A DNA stretch of 64,000 bases. Source: Pleurodeles waltl. Taxonomy: Eukaryota > Chordata > Amphibia > Caudata > Salamandridae. The DNA lies in the NCBI RefSeq assembly GCF_031143425.1, contig NC_090444.1:57841533-57905532 (forward strand), given 5' to 3'. Positions within the stretch are counted from its first letter, which is position 1. Every line of letters starts with the position of its first letter. The notes beneath the pieces are model-generated. The model saw nothing but the letters and a program-made list of their open reading frames with translations, was not told the DNA's origin and searched no databases. Below are positions 11,889 through 23,472 of the stretch, piece by piece. The position numbers and the translations under genes are program-made.

Positions 11889-11924
11889 TTATTACTTTTT
11901 ATTTTTATTTTTTTTATTTTTGTC
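11889..11924 (-). other. A-rich 3' tail of the L1
   Basis: On the minus strand this is A-rich, with A-runs separated by T, immediately after the 3' UTR. It is the expected end of an L1 copied by target-primed reverse transcription. Confidence 0.7.
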
Positions 11925-12077
11925 GGAAAGGACATATAACAAATATATTCTTAAATCACTTCCCAATAACAACTTAAAGTTCAGAACACAGAGTGGAACA
12001 GACAAGAAAAGGACATTGCCTAACTATACAAAAAAACCATAGCCACCCGTCTAATCCAGTCTGAAGATGGTGCCCCA

Positions 12078-15000
12078 TTAAATTGAAAGAGGGTGGCCCT
12101 GATCATTATGGGCCCGTATCCAAGCCAGAAATGGCCCCCATATTGCCATCCCTTTCCTCCTAGCCTGTTTCCCCTTACGTTCATATAATGCCATCTCCAA
12201 ATGGTATACAGACAGTAACCTGGCCATCCATTGCTGCCAGGACGGGGGTCGTACATTCAGCCAAGCAGATGTTATACAAATTCGATGTACTGCCATAGCT
12301 ACAAAGATAAATGCTCTATAAGGTCCAGCTACTTCGTCATCAGTCCCAAAAACCATGATCTCCGGTGTGAGGGCAAAGTCATATCCCAAAACTTCCTTCA
12401 GAACAGATTGAATACCTTCCCTCACACCCTTTAATTCGATGCATGTAGCGATCATATGCACGATATCTGTACCGTTCATCCCACATCTTGGACAATTTGT
12501 TCCTGACACACATCCCCACTTGGCGAGGTGAGCCGGAGTATGATACAAGTCGAACATAGTCTTATAGTGCTGCGCTTGCAAGGAAGATGATAATAAAGTA
12601 CTACATCCCAGCTCCAGTGACCTCATAAAGTTGTTACTCCCATCTACCAACTGCTTGCTCCACCTCTCCTTATTCTTTTCTAGATCATCTGGTTGTTCTG
12701 CCAGCAAAGATGGATAAATTGACCTAATAGTTATATTGGGATTAGCCAGAATATCATTCAGCAATTGGTTGCTTCTAAATCCCTGCACCCCCCCTGTTTT
12801 TTTCCCTAAAAAATCCTGTATCTGTAAGTATTTTAAAAAGTCCCTTTGCTCTAGACCATATTGCTCCTGTAGATCACTAAACGCCTTGATCCCAAAATTA
12901 TCGAAAAAGTTCTCTAACCTAATTATGCCTGAGGAGGACCAGTTTGCCAAATATTTATCATGGAAAATTTCAGCGAGCAGTGGATTCTTCTCAATCATGG
13001 TATAGCAGTTCTGGGCTGCTCCCAATACCTTAAATCTAGTTTTCTTATAATATCCAGGCTCGTGGTATGTTACCAGACACCCATTAGCTGCTGACCCTAT
13101 CTGGAGCTCGTATATATTGGGGACGTCCACTTCCACGTTTCCTTCTTTATTAGGACCCCATAAAGGGCGCATATACTGAAAAGCTGATGCCATTTGATAT
13201 AATTTAATATTCGGTAAGGACCATCCACCCCTTTCTCGAGGGAGAGACATGAATTTACTTGATCTCCTGCATTTACCATATGCCCAAATAAATCTCATGA
13301 TCACTCTGTCGATCTCTTTAAATCTTAAATTAGTGAAACTCAGTGGGATGGCGCGGAATAGATACAGCAACTTCGGGAGAAAAATCATCTTTACCATATT
13401 ACACCGCCCCACAATAGTCAGATGCAAATTATTCCATCTGCACATATCTTCTCTGACTTTTGCCAGTATAGGATCTATATTCAAATTGACAACATTCTCT
13501 ACCTTTGATGTGATAACAATACCTAAATATACTGCATGATCCACCCTCCGAGTGTCTTTAGTATTTGTATATTGATTCGCCAACAGCTGCGTTTTAGTTC
13601 CATTTAACAGGTACCCAGAGAACCTTCCGAACTTTTTCGTCACTTCTTCGATCTCTCTCAGTGCTGGGTCAGGGGAGGGTGTTAATATAGCTATATCATC
13701 TGCGTATGCTAACACTTTTGTGTCCCATCCCTGCCTATGTATTGGCGGGATCTTGCTATTTCCCTCCAATTGTCTAAGCAGAGGATCTATATACAAAGCG
13801 AACAGGAGGGGGGAACATGGGCATCCCTGCCTAGTGCCTCTCCTGATCAAAATACTCTCGGATTGTCCTCCCATTAATTGTATTTTTACAGCCGGAGTTC
13901 TATATAAAGCCTTTACTGCTATGATAAATTTCTTCCCTAGCCCATAATACTCCATAACATACCATAAATACTTCCAATTTACCCGATCGAACGCCTTCTC
14001 GGCATCCAAAAAAGCAGCCGCCATAGGTTCCTTTGCTACTTCCGTAGCATCAAAAAGTGCTAACACTCTCTGAATATGATTGGTTGTATCTCTTCCTGGG
14101 ACAAACCCATGCTGCCTAGGGGAGACCAGTTTCTTGATCACCACTGATAATCGAGCGGCCAGGATTTTTGAGTATACTTTGACATCACTATTTATTAATG
14201 TAATCGGGCGATATGAGGCTGGATTTAGCGGGGTTTTCCCTTCTTTAGAAACATGACTATATTAGCCAGATCCCATGATGGAGGGATTTTCCCTCCATTC
14301 TGTGCCTGAATAAATACCTCTACCATTACTGGTAGCAATAATAATCTGAAAACTTTATAAAATTCTAAGGGGATCGAGTCAGGACCTGTAGCTTTCCCCG
14401 TAGGTAAGTCACTCATTGCCCTATCTATTTCTGAGGCACCTATCAGGTCTCCCAGGCGTATACTGTCACTCATACCTAGTTTCTCAATCTTAATGGGATA
14501 TAGAAACTCCAAAGTTTCTTCCTCCGAATACGCTGCTATATCGTAAAGTTCCTGATAGTATGCATGGAACACCTTTCTGATTCCACCCACTTCTGATATT
14601 AACTGCCCTTGCCAGTCTTTAATCTCCCTAATGACCCCGGACGCTATTTTCTGAGTTGTCCTTGTGCATGCTGTGCTAGATATTTCTCCGCTATTCTTTG
14701 GGCAATGACCTCATTCATTGCTGCTTTTGCTATGGCAACTTCTTCCTGCGCCCTCCTTATATCTAATACCGTTTCTATAGCTATAACCAGTTGTCTTTCT
14801 GCAAACCGCAATTTCGCTTGGGACTCTATTGTTCTACCTTGAGTATCCTTCTGCCTTTTAATACTAAAGCTTAATGTTTCACCACGAATACCTGCTTTCA
14901 AAGTATCCCAAACTATCTCTACTGAAGCTGACCCCTGAGTAAACCCCAGAAATTCAGTTATCCACTTTCTCATATGCTCACAGTATTCCGGATCCTTTAG

Positions 15001-15771
15001 AAGTCCCCTTTCAAATGTCCATCTACTGACTTTTGGTTGTAACCCATCCAGTTCTATATCAAAAACCAAGGGATTATGATCCGATACTATCCGTGGATAT
15101 AACTCAATCTTGCCCTGCTTTAGAAATACAGGAGAGATTAAAAAATAATCTAGCCGTGCCAATTTCGCATGAGGAGTCGAATAATAAGTGTATCCGGGGT
15201 CGGGTTTACGCAGCTTCACCCAGGCGTCCACTAACCCTAATTCTTGCTGAATAGTAATCATTGCCTTATATAACCGAGGTTTACGCCCCTAATACTTCCT
15301 AGTTCTGGGTGTTACCACATCCTGTAGTCCCTCCCAAAATCCATTAAAATTAAAATCACCACATATAATATAGGGAGGGACCCAGCCTGTTACCTTGATG
15401 GCAAGGGTATCAATTACTACTGGATCGTCTGTGACTACCCCATATAAGGAACATAATGTAAATCCACTATGTCCATAACTACATTCTACTATTACCCAAC
15501 TTCCACCCGTATCTGTCTTCAGTCGAGTAACTTTTAATTTATTGGTTCGATCTAAAATCGCCACTCCTTTAGTTCTAGTCTCTTGTTCTGACCGAGCAAT
15601 TACCTTCATACCAATCGAGCTGAGGACCCCGGAATTTTTATATTCCACATGTGTCTCTTGTAGGCAGAAAATATCTGCCTTAAAGGTTTTTAATTCTTCG
15701 GCCGCTCTCCTTCTTTTACGGGGGTCGTTCAGCCCACATATATTGATTGACACTATTCTAAGTCTGGTCAT
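12078..15771 (-). pseudogene. L1 ORF2: APE endonuclease and reverse transcriptase (broken)
   Basis: The start is likely the ATG at 15771-15769, opening MTRLRIVSINICGLN, which is the N-terminus of an apurinic endonuclease-like domain. Further motifs are CLQETHVE, CGDFNFNG and later VSDHNPL. An in-frame TAG at 15289-15291 cuts the endonuclease. The frame resumes to a stop near 14644, shifts at about 14,600 and again at about 14,230. The last 688 codons (14144-12078) are open and hold the RT core: GFVPGRDT, AYADDIAIL (catalytic Asp-Asp) and the thumb region. A C-terminal Cys-rich knuckle (CPRCGMNGTDIVHMIATC) follows. It would copy L1 RNA at a nicked chromosomal site. Confidence 0.9.
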
Positions 15772-16222
15772 TACTTGTCTTTTTTTTTTTTTTTTCCCCT
15801 TCCTTTTTAGTTTCACATCTTTTCTTTTGGGACTCTTCCAGTCTGAATATTTAACTGCACCTTCTCTCGAGTTCTCTTTTCCCCTTGCTCCACTCTTCCA
15901 CCTTTCTTCTCTCAGTTCCATTAGTCCTTTCCTTTCCATTTTCTTCCCTCGATTTTCCCCCATCCCTCCCCCCCTGTACCTCACCTTTATCCCCTCCCCA
16001 TCCCCCCTTCCCCTATCCCCGACCAGACTCTTCTCTCCCCCTCCCTGATCCCTTCCCCCCCCGAGACTGGCCTCCCACCCTGTTGAGCAATCAGACCCCC
16101 ACTGGCCTGAATGTTGGTGTCGTGTATGTATCGGCCCACCCACCCACCCGTACCCTAAGCACCTTACCCTTCCCTGTAATTCGCTGTAATTCTATACTCT
16201 ATTGTTTGACCCCCATCAAGTA

Positions 16223-17026
16223 TTATTTTGCCTTGATTTCTGAGGTAAAAACTTTTACTTTTCTGTTCATTACTGTTTTAAGCCTAGCAGGGGCCAACAA
16301 ATAAGCTTCCCCTCCTTTCTCAAAGAATGGCTTAATAAGCTGTAGGAGCCGCCACCTCCGCTCCACCGTGGCGTGACAAAAATCGGGGCGGGTAAAGAAA
16401 GTAACCCCGTCAAAAGAGCATGGGGCATTAGGGGGAGTTTTGTCCGATATCTCCTGTCTTACTAAATAGTTCCCAAAATATACCAAAATCGCTCTTGGGT
16501 ATTTAGAGTCTGCCCGTTGACCCCCCTCCCGTCGAATTGTCGGGAACCTATGAACCCGCTGCAGCTCATTACCCCAATCCCGGTCCCCCAGTTCTGGAAA
16601 GGCCCCGCGCAAAAGGTTAACCATATATGCCTGTATATTGTTTCCTTCTAGTCCTTCTGGTATACCCAGAAATCGTAGATTGTTCCTTCTTTGTCTATTT
16701 TCCAAATCTTCCATTTTCCACATCACATCTGTCATTTGCCCATCTCTCGCAGCGCTCTGCTCTTTCAGAGTATCCATATCCTCCTCGACTGCCACTATCC
16801 GATCTTCCATAGAACATAGCTTAGCTTCGATTTCCATACATGATTTAGCTACTTTACGGACCGACCCCTGCAGTTTCTTTGTAGCAATCCTTGCACGCCG
16901 GCTTTCGATCCTGGTCTCGGTTTGTAGCTCTTTAATTGAGTTATATATTGACTGCAGGATCCCTGCCTCTGTGCCATTCACATGAGTATTAGCCAAATTA
17001 CCAATATCCCCAGCAGAGGCTCCCAT
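16223..17026 (-). CDS. L1 ORF1p-like RNA-binding protein
   Basis: 267 codons from the ATG at 17026-17024. The open frame extends 43 codons further upstream, but that part is AT-rich and unlike the family. Residues about 20-110 form a heptad-rich coiled coil (ELQTETRIESRRAR to MEDLENRQRR). An RRM-like domain follows, beginning NNLRFLGIPEGLEG and ending near ILVYFGNYLVRQEI, then a basic C-terminal domain. This is the layout of vertebrate L1 ORF1p, a trimeric nucleic-acid chaperone that coats L1 RNA. The frame is intact although ORF2 of the same copy is not. Confidence 0.85.
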   Translation of the reverse strand: MGASAGDIGNLANTHVNGTEAGILQSIYNSIKELQTETRIESRRARIATKKLQGSVRKVAKSCMEIEAKLCSMEDRIVAVEEDMDTLKEQSAARDGQMTDVMWKMEDLENRQRRNNLRFLGIPEGLEGNNIQAYMVNLLRGAFPELGDRDWGNELQRVHRFPTIRREGGQRADSKYPRAILVYFGNYLVRQEISDKTPPNAPCSFDGVTFFTRPDFCHATVERRWRLLQLIKPFFEKGGEAYLLAPARLKTVMNRKVKVFTSEIKAK

Positions 17027-17544
17027 ATCACTTTCATTTCTGTTGTTAACGGGGCCCTTTAGCAGAGAGATTTTTATTTCCAATACATAGCTCTTTATCA
17101 CATTTCTTAAAACTTTATGTATTAGTTTTAAACAAACCAAATTTAAAAAACACAAACGTTAAAAACATTTCAGTTATAGTTATATTGAAAATGTATAATG
17201 TATGTTCCACCGTTAAATTTATATGACTTTATTCTTTAGCTACAAACAAAAGTTAAATTAGTGTGAAATGTAAATTTCTAAACTTATACTTATCCTTGAA
17301 TTTATAATTTACGTAACACCTTCAAATTACTTTCAATCACACACCTACATACACAGTGTACTCAACTCAGTAGGCCACTATATTAATATAACTTGTGCCT
17401 TCTTCATGCACTGTTTATACCATTTTATATGATCTCACTCATACCATGGAAAATGATATTATTTACAAGAACAGTTATGACATTACAAATCATATATTTA
17501 GTGTGAACATAGGGCATGGTAGAGTGCCAATGTATACTTAATGA
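17027..17544. other. AT-rich DNA beside the L1
   Basis: No coding sequence. The stretch with CTTCATGCACTGTTTATACC near 17,405 weakly resembles 6150 and 19,440, so the L1 may have landed next to a copy of that repeat family. Confidence 0.4.
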
Positions 17545-17768
17545 AGTATGGCTGTCGGGTTGAATGCACTTTGTTCAGAGAGTGTCCTAATGTGCACTGT
17601 TGTAGAGTAGAATGCCACAGTGTGGAGTAGAGTGGAGTGAAGTACAGTGGAATGTAATATAGTGGAGAGGCTTGCAGTGGAATAGCGTGGATTGTCGTAC
17701 AGTGATGTGGGTTACAGTAGAGTGGAGTAAAGTGGAGTGTAGTAGAGTAGAGTTGTGTAGACTACAAG
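17545..17768 (+). repeat. Degenerate AGTGG/AGTAG short tandem repeat
   Basis: Many imperfect copies of 5-10 bp units such as AGTAGAGTGGAGTGAAGT. It is low complexity and without stable coding. Confidence 0.7.
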
Positions 17769-17769
17769 G

Positions 17770-18086
17770 GCCCCATAGCCTCAAAAGGTCCTTGGGCTTA
17801 TTAAGGCTCCATCAATATTAGAACTCAGCCCTGAACAATGGGAGGAGGGCTGCCTACCTCTTCCTCCATTATTAGTGTTTGGGCCAGGGGATTTGGGGCC
17901 ACCTCTCCACTTTTGTATTACATTTGGCCACAATGTTGGGGTCTTTGGAGCCAAAAAAGGATTGTGGAGAGGAGCCACAGGCTTTCTTCCCTTAACAACA
18001 GAATTTTATGCTGGGGGATGGGGTCCCTTGGTTTTATTAAGGCTCAGCACTGGGGGTCGAGTGGCCACCCTTCCCATAAAAATATA
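17770..18086 (+). repeat. Satellite-like repeat, left part
   Basis: Degenerate units of roughly 130-150 bp. Each unit has GGGGATGGGGTCCCTTGG-like sequence, then TTATTAAGGCTC, then GGGCCACA and TTCCCATTATTAGTGTTT-like sequence. The same units resume at 18,614 after a MITE-like insertion. Confidence 0.6.
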
Positions 18087-18613
18087 AGGGCAGATTTATG
18101 AAAAATGGTGCTGCACCTAGTGCAGTGCCACTTTTCATGCGCCCTTTAGCACCCCCATAATGCCACCATGTGTGCTCTGTATTTAATGTACAGTGCACCA
18201 TGGCAGTAGTTAGGGAACTAGTGTCAAAATGTTTGATGCTAGTTTGGCACTTTGCAGAATTATCTTAAAAAATGTTGACGCTAATCCTGCAAAGCACCCA
18301 AAGGCCCATGGAAACCAACGGGAACTTCCTTTTAACACCTACTCTGAGCCGGCATTAATAATGGCGAAGAAAATGAAGCAAATACATTTTCTAGATTTTT
18401 TTGTGCCATTTCTTCTGCCCTCCTAATACTGGAACACCCTGCTTGCATACATTATGTCTGGCACAGGTATAATGTGGCACAAGGGATTACAAAGTGGCGC
18501 AGTGCATGCATTGTGCCACTTTGTAAATCAGGAGCAGCAATTTTGGCCTCGCTGGGCTGCATTAGCATAAACAAAATATGCTAATGTGGTGCATTGTCTC
18601 ACAATTTGGCCCT
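18087..18613. mobile_element. MITE-like element inside satellite-like repeat
   Basis: The left end AGGGCAGATTTATGA and the reverse-complemented right end AGGGCCAAATTGTGA are imperfect inverted repeats of about 15 bp. The interior has GTGCTGCACCTAGTGCAGTG-type palindromic sequence and no ORF. It separates two blocks of one satellite-like repeat, so it is an insertion. No target duplication is clear. Confidence 0.5.
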
Positions 18614-18930
18614 GAGGCATACGGTCCTTGGGTCTAATAAAGCTCAAGGAAGGGGGCCATAGCCCCCTCCCTATCCTACTATTAGTGGTTAACCCCAGGG
18701 GATGGGGTCGCCGGGGCCATATTGGATTTGGGAAAAAGGCCATATGCCTCTTCCCATTATTAACTGTTTATTGCCCTAGATAATTGTGTCCCAGGGACTC
18801 TTAAGGCCACATGTCCCCTTCTCCTATTTTTATTCTTTGCTACTGAGAAATGGGGTCCTTCTCGGCCCATTTGGGTTCGGGGAGGGGGGCCACATACCCT
18901 TTTTCCTACTATAAATGTTTTTGGCTACAC
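18614..18930 (+). repeat. Satellite-like repeat, right part
   Basis: Continuation of the 130-150 bp units seen at 17,770-18,086, including GGGGATGGGGTCGCCGGGGC and the CTTCCCATTATTAACTGTTT region. Confidence 0.6.
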
Positions 18931-19112
18931 AACTCGCTCCCCTGACAGGTAGCTGGCTGCCTGTGGGTGTTGGACACAGAGTCTGGCCTGTGTCTAATTC
19001 CACGTCACATGGCCTAAGGCTGTGTATGGCTGAGTTTGGCTGCCTGTAGAGGGGTTGGCTGCAGGGCCAAGGGCTGTGTGCATTTGGGGGTGTTGGCTTT
19101 ACGTATCATAAT

Positions 19113-19735
19113 ACAATTTTACTTTAAGATAAAAACAACACTAGAAAATCACTGAAAATTAAATAATGGTTAAAATGGCATTATAGTTAGGATTTGTAAT
19201 TACATCTTAATTTACATTAGAAATTCACTGAAAAAACAACGGTTAAAGTGATGTTGTAGTTAGCTAAGATCGCAAGATCAGGTTTCGTTTAAAAAAAAGA
19301 ACCTTAGAAATCCACTGAAAAAAGTTTAAGGTGATGTCATAGTTAGGGTTCATTACAGTGACAATGTAACAATTTGAACTAAACAAAACACAAAACTTTG
19401 ACAGTTTTAATTAGCAGAGCTAACTACAACTTGCACCCTCAATGCACTGCTTATGACCTCACATATTAGGTCACTCATGACATTTTATTTTATATCATAT
19501 ATGACATCTTTAATTAGAAAACTATAACTGGAGCTTTTAAGTGTTTTTTTATTTAAGTATGTCAATATTTTTCAACTGATATATTCACATAACTATAGCA
19601 TCCATTTGACATTGATTTTTATTGAATTTCTAATATTTACTGTTAATTAAAAACTTATTATATTTTTTAATTATAATGTCACTTTAACCTTTTTTTATTC
19701 AGTGAATGTCAATTTTGTTATTGTACAGTAAAATG
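19113..19735. repeat. Dispersed repeat with direct and inverted GGTTAAAGTGACATTATAGT arms
   Basis: Three direct subunits at about 19,140-19,350 each pair a TCACTGAAAA motif with GGTTAAAGTGACATTATAGTT-like sequence. The reverse complement of the same subunit ends the block at about 19,665-19,735 (ATTATAATGTCACTTTAACC). The block is about 620 bp with no ORF. The inverted arms suggest a non-autonomous DNA element with subterminal repeats. See also 5885-6075. Confidence 0.5.
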
Positions 19736-21262
19736 TCCACTTCCATGTGAGGTGTGGTGTTGGGCACCCAAGCCCCCCTTTAGCTTTCTCCTGTAACAAT
19801 ATAATGGGTGGAATTATAAGTAAGGCAGACCTATTGGCTTTGTCAATGATTTGTGTAACTTAATTAAGAGTGATCCACTGCCTTTGTCAAAGGGTCAGAT
19901 TAGCAAATTATAGAAAAAGTCAGGCAGACAGTTGACTTTATCAAGGTCATTACAAGACTATTGAGTGCACATCCAAGCACATATATATACTAGATGAAAA
20001 TAGTTCAGTTTGTAGTAGCCATAACTTATTTGCATATATTTTTCCTTTTTGTTATTGTGTCTTGGGCTGCCTTGCATACACCATCTATTTTGTTCCTTAG
20101 ATTGCAACAGTGGGTCCCAAAACACATATTTTCAGTATTCTGCTTGCTTGGAAACAAGAATTTTTGAAATGTTACTTTCCAATGTATGTACCATTACTGC
20201 TAGGTACTGCGGGCTGCTAGTGTGCCATCACTACCCTATGTGACGCATTTTCAGCTAAATGTCTCTTGTAATCTTCAAAAACAATAAACACAAACATATA
20301 ATTGCATTCTCAAGGCTGCATCTACTGGTCTTGACAAAGCATGTTGTAAATGATATTTATGGCACAAAGTTATTGTCTGGTGATATATACGCCTGTATAA
20401 TTTGGTAGCATATGCTGCCCTTGGCCTAAGAATCCCCAAAATAAATACTTATAAAAATGAATAAATACGGGGGCATGGGCGACCCACTGAGACAGTAGCT
20501 CCCGCACCAGACTATCTGACAATAATAAGCAATTAAAGAAGGCATTCATGCCATAAATCTCACTTTGTGAGGCCCATTGCTCATACAGTGAACTGCATAT
20601 TGCTTAGAGGGCTGGGAGGTGGGGTGACCTGGGAGTGGACATCTATGGATCAGGGCTATGTGGCTAGTATCTCGGCTGACAGTGTTGCCTACGTGGCTGT
20701 GATGGCGACAAAGGAGGTATGTGGTTGTCCAGGGATGCCAACCTCATCGCAGCTGAGAGGCATCTTTGGAATCATGCTGCTGAAACAAATGTGGCCACCA
20801 TCACATGCAACCTGACTGGGGGAGCTTGCCGTGGCTGCCAGTGGGGGCTTAGCCGCCCAGTGCTGGCTATATAGACCTCCCACCTTGTGTACAGTTAGGT
20901 ACCTTTATAAGAGCAATACCGACATATCTAGCTTCAGGCAATGGTAGAGGCTCCTGACGGCTCAATCTTTTATCAGTGTGCCTTACACACTGATGCTGTA
21001 TGGCTTTTTGCTCAGGGAGATACAGTGAGACATACAGTGATTATGGACTGAGGTAAAGAGTTATTGTGTGTTTTGCCACTACCCCTGAAAGAAGTTCCAA
21101 TTGGAACCTAATTGCAACCTGAAATAAATAGAACGGTTGTGGGTACAAAAGTGACCACAGGCAAATGAATCACCCTTTTGATAGTAGGGAAGGTGTAAGA
21201 ATGATGGACTCAATAGAAGCTCCCTGTGAAGGCCTGTCTCAATAAGACCTACCAACCTTACC
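19736..21262. other. Intergenic DNA, nothing recognised
   Basis: No convincing gene or repeat terminus. Short open frames here are not supported by composition or similarity to known families. Confidence 0.45.
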
Positions 21263-21840
21263 AATGGACGACTTGAAAAAAATATACTGCTCAACATGAC
21301 TATCAAATAGACTGGACGAAGCGGAGCAACATTTATTGGACCTGGAGGGTGCAACTAAATCCTCTAGTCACTCACTTGCTCAACATGAAAAAGCTGTTGC
21401 CACATCTAAACCAAAAATGAAGATTTTCAGGGATGTTCACAGTGCAAAAACTTCTCCATTATGGGGAATCACATAATTTACGTTCTCATGAAAACTGGAG
21501 TCTATTTTTAATCATTGATGTCTGAGATGTTTAGACAGAGAGCAGTTCTTGCAATATTTCTTCATGGAGCAGTCACACAGATCCTTGGCTCTACACCTGC
21601 ATCTGGGACCCTAGAGTGTCCCATTATTGTCAGGCTCCTAAACTTTAGGAACGGGGATCAATTTCTAAAACTGGTCATGGTTCAACAGATTACCAAGAAG
21701 CCAATATATCTATTTTCTATGATACCAAAGATGCTCTCAAGTTTTGCATGAGGCTCAGCTTGAAGAAACACTCCTCTGCTCTTCAAGATTGGTTACATAG
21801 TTTTCAAATGATAAAGCATATGCATCAAGGGATACCCACA
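21263..21840 (+). pseudogene. L1/Tx1-type ORF1 remnant
   Basis: Begins at an ATG reading MDDLKK. A coiled-coil stretch RLDEAEQHLLDLEGATKSSS follows, then after frameshifts CPIIVRLLNFRNGDQFLK and finally QEANISIFYDTKDALKFC. These match in order the coiled coil, RRM end and C-terminal domain of L1-family ORF1 proteins. Several frames are needed, so it is dead. No ORF2 follows within reach. Confidence 0.6.
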
Positions 21841-22780
21841 TAGGTCTGTTGGATGGACCCCAGGGGAGTAAGTTGCAGTGATGTACCCACTCCTCTGAGG
21901 ATAAGACCTCTGAGGATAATATCCTATGAGGATAGTAATAATGCCCACGCCTCTGAAGAAAAGGCCTTTGCTATAATCTTCATCAGCAAACCATACTTTT
22001 CAGTGATGTGCGTGTGACCAAGGCTACCTAAATCTGCCTTTTACATTTATTGTGCAATGTCAAGTGAATGTCTGAAAGTGATCAGTTATTATTTCATTGA
22101 ATGTGCATTTCTAGCATGTTATTTTATTCTGTAAATGTATACTGAATAAGTTGGATGAGCAAGAACACTCAATAACACATTCAGAGCTAATTTCAGTGAC
22201 TATTTAGCTTAGAATGTTTTTCAGAAATGTCATAAATCTTAGGGCTGTTTACCTCCATAAGTCTATTATTGTAATTGCTTGCTTTTAGGCTTCTTTGTTT
22301 TAGTTTTATGCTATGAAACACATACAGGACAGGTTCCATGTCAGCTATATGCTCTGTTAGTTAGCCTGTACAGCTTGTTTACCTCTATCCCCAAATCCAT
22401 CATGGGAAATGGAGGTCACTATCTTTGACAAAAAAGCTACCATCAAATTATGCAGAATAATCATGTCTACCATTGACACAATGTATGCATCTTTCCAAGA
22501 ACTTTGAAAGCGTCAGGACTTTCAGATATTGTCATCAACAAAACCCATCTGATATCAGTCTGGGAGAGGTTCAAGTTCATATAACAACCATAACCAAATA
22601 ATGTAGTCTATTGTGATATATTTTTACCTTACATTCACTATATGATTATGTCAAAACATTCCTAATATGACATTGCAAATACCATCTCGGGTAAGATACA
22701 ATATATAAGGACTACCACTTGACGATTTAGTTAGGAGTGAAACTTTCCCCAGGTCACAGACCCAGATCAAGATAAGCACA
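21841..22780. other. Intergenic DNA with a short GAGGATAA repeat
   Basis: At 21,890-21,940 CTCTGAGGATAA-type units occur about three times. Nothing else is recognised. Confidence 0.45.
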
Positions 22781-23472
22781 GAAGGAGATTCCATCTCGAC
22801 CAAAGAAGCCTCCAGTAAGACCCCCCAATCGTCTGGGAAGCATTCCATTCTACCTTCACAAACTGGTGCCAGTACGGTGTTTTCTTGTAGACACAATCTC
22901 CTAGCTCTTGGCCTTGCACTCAAAATAGCTGGGAAGCTGTTCTAAATAGACAACAAACCATATTGTTCGGAGATGCGGACTACTTTCAAAGCTCAGGCTT
23001 AGTATTTTAGTTATCTGCTAGAACGAATAATGCTTAGAGATAGCACAGTAAGAGTTTAAGGGTCCCTTAGAATGCACTCTGTCTTTGAGATCAAGGACGC
23101 TGGTGGTTATACGTCGATGAGGCACCCCAGGGGAGGCTAAGGAGTCAGAGCTCTGTGAGCTTGTTCCCTACAAACAAGGGGGAGTCTATGAACTGGCATC
23201 CAAGATTTAATCCAATGGTCAATGAACTTGGCAAGTTGCATGGGTTTCACATCCTCAGGTAACCCCACAAACCTAAGGTCCCAGTAATCTGGGAGAGAAG
23301 GTGAGCCACTTTCAGTTTAAATTCTGATACCTCGTCTTCGACTGTTAGAAGATGCCCCTTTGCTTCAGTAATTCTGCTGGTGACATTTTGAATTTTGCCT
23401 GATGAAGCAGTGCTACATTAACATGGACTTTCCCAATTTTATTTTCAACCACCGTTTGCGATGTCTGGATGC
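22781..23472 (-). pseudogene. L1/Tx1-type ORF1 remnant
   Basis: On the minus strand, 23,270-23,160 reads LRFVGLPEDVKPMQLAKFIDH followed by a REQAHRAL-like motif, the RRM signature and LxRxHR region of L1/Tx1 ORF1. Further along (to about 22,800) a degraded C-terminal domain ends in FPDDWGVLLE. Stops and frameshifts are frequent. It abuts the LTR fragment at 23,473, which may have truncated it. Confidence 0.55.

Larger units (their letters stand above)
11880..17026 (-). mobile_element. L1-type LINE (L1/Tx1 group), near-complete coding region, degraded
   Basis: On the minus strand the order is ORF1 (17026-16223), a short inter-ORF region, endonuclease and RT ORF2 (15771-12078), a 3' UTR of about 150 bp and an A-rich tail at about 11,924-11,889. 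ORF2 has one nonsense codon and at least two frameshifts, so this copy is dead. The 5' UTR is missing or unrecognisable just above ORF1. I could not find a target-site duplication around either end. Confidence 0.9.

Noticed and set aside
15542..16304. Plus-strand Pro/Ser/Phe-rich frames of 139-168 codons
   Set aside because: Antisense shadow of the L1 inter-ORF and endonuclease region on the minus strand.
11860..17160. Target-site duplication of the L1
   Set aside because: No shared 8-20 bp word could be found next to the A-rich tail and above ORF1.
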